DNA from: CAWGJF01 sp963822905
GTDB lineage: Bacteria > Bacteroidota > Ignavibacteria > Ignavibacteriales > Ignavibacteriaceae
DNA length: 64,000 nt
Reading direction: 5' to 3'
NCBI GenBank assembly: GCA_963822905.1
Contig: CAWGJF010000001.1
Coordinates: 1,302,001 to 1,366,000 of the forward strand
This document shows, piece by piece, positions 63,926-64,000 of this stretch. The notes under the pieces were generated by a model. It saw only the letters and a list, made by a program, of their open reading frames with translations. It did not search any database and was not told where the DNA came from. Numbering within the stretch: the first letter of the stretch is position 1; every line of letters starts with the position of its first letter. The position numbers were made by a program, and so were the translations under genes.

Positions 63926-64000
63926 ATGAATCTAAAACAAAAATTAGACCAGCACTATAAAGCATTTGACAAATCGCAATTGATGCCTGACCCGCTTCAA
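63926..64000 (+). CDS. TIGR02757/DUF2400 family protein (3' partial)
   Basis: The first 25 codons of a gene cut by the window edge: MNLKQKLDQHYKAFDKSQLM then PDPLQ. The spacing of the hydrophobic/charged helix and the DPL is that seen at the start of DUF2400 proteins, of unknown function. Only a short piece is visible, so the call is tentative. Confidence 0.55.
   Translation, partial: MNLKQKLDQHYKAFDKSQLMPDPLQ

Overview
The window looks like a chromosomal segment of an Ignavibacteria-type bacterium (Bacteroidota/Chlorobiota branch). Evidence: AT-rich DNA; two secreted proteins ending in a type IX secretion (T9SS) sorting domain with the motif YPNPFNP; a DUF4783 protein; a short Bacteroidota-type AMP nucleosidase; lipoprotein signal peptides; and a groESL operon under a CIRCE operator. 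No phage, insertion sequence, rRNA or CRISPR array was seen. One tRNA (Pro, anticodon CGG) is present.

Layout. 1-10.9 kb is the division/cell-wall (dcw) cluster on the + strand: murF (cut by the window edge), mraY, murD, ftsW, murG, a small membrane protein, murC, ftsQ, ftsA, ftsZ. Most junctions are 1- or 4-base stop/start overlaps, so it reads as one tightly coupled operon. 10.9-13.1 kb holds a 43-residue membrane protein, a CPXCG zinc-ribbon-like protein, a possible small RNA, argF and tRNA-Pro. 13.3-17.4 kb holds an OmpA-family protein and the pyrimidine operon pyrR-pyrB-pyrC behind a leader with a PyrR-site-like hairpin and an attenuator. 17.6-31.9 kb carries a lipoprotein, a DUF4783 protein, a very large NtrY-like histidine kinase, an AddA-like helicase-nuclease, a split-barrel protein, a fused SpmA-SpmB-like membrane protein, alanine dehydrogenase, a CoA transferase and a phosphatase. 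32-34.1 kb is groES-groEL (minus strand). 34.2-50.9 kb is mixed metabolism and envelope: CPBP protease, pdxJ, UDP-glucose dehydrogenase, GNAT, ankyrin protein, cyclic-2,3-diphosphoglycerate-synthetase-like GTPase, M64 peptidase, ClC channel, T9SS propeller, AMP nucleosidase, PAP2, TlpA-like lipoprotein, YitT. 51-64 kb is mainly envelope/hypothetical genes, a possible small RNA, SpoIIE-type phosphatase, typA, a GxxExxY gene flanked by short repeats, a tandemly duplicated lipoprotein, a TonB-domain protein, a decayed region and the start of a DUF2400 gene.

The strongest cross-cutting observation is that several conserved genes (ftsZ, argF, pyrR and the duplicated lipoprotein) are each broken by single-base indels, most in short A or T runs. 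FtsZ and argF encode core functions, so consensus sequence error is the simplest explanation. The apparent murC-ftsQ fusion may have the same cause, because removing one A from an A5 run restores a murC stop overlapping the ftsQ start. The most promising new elements are two short structured transcripts ending in intrinsic terminators (minus strand near 11.43-11.51 kb; plus strand near 55.63-55.71 kb), the pyr leader, a likely ATT-started CPBP gene and the duplicated lipoprotein of unknown function.
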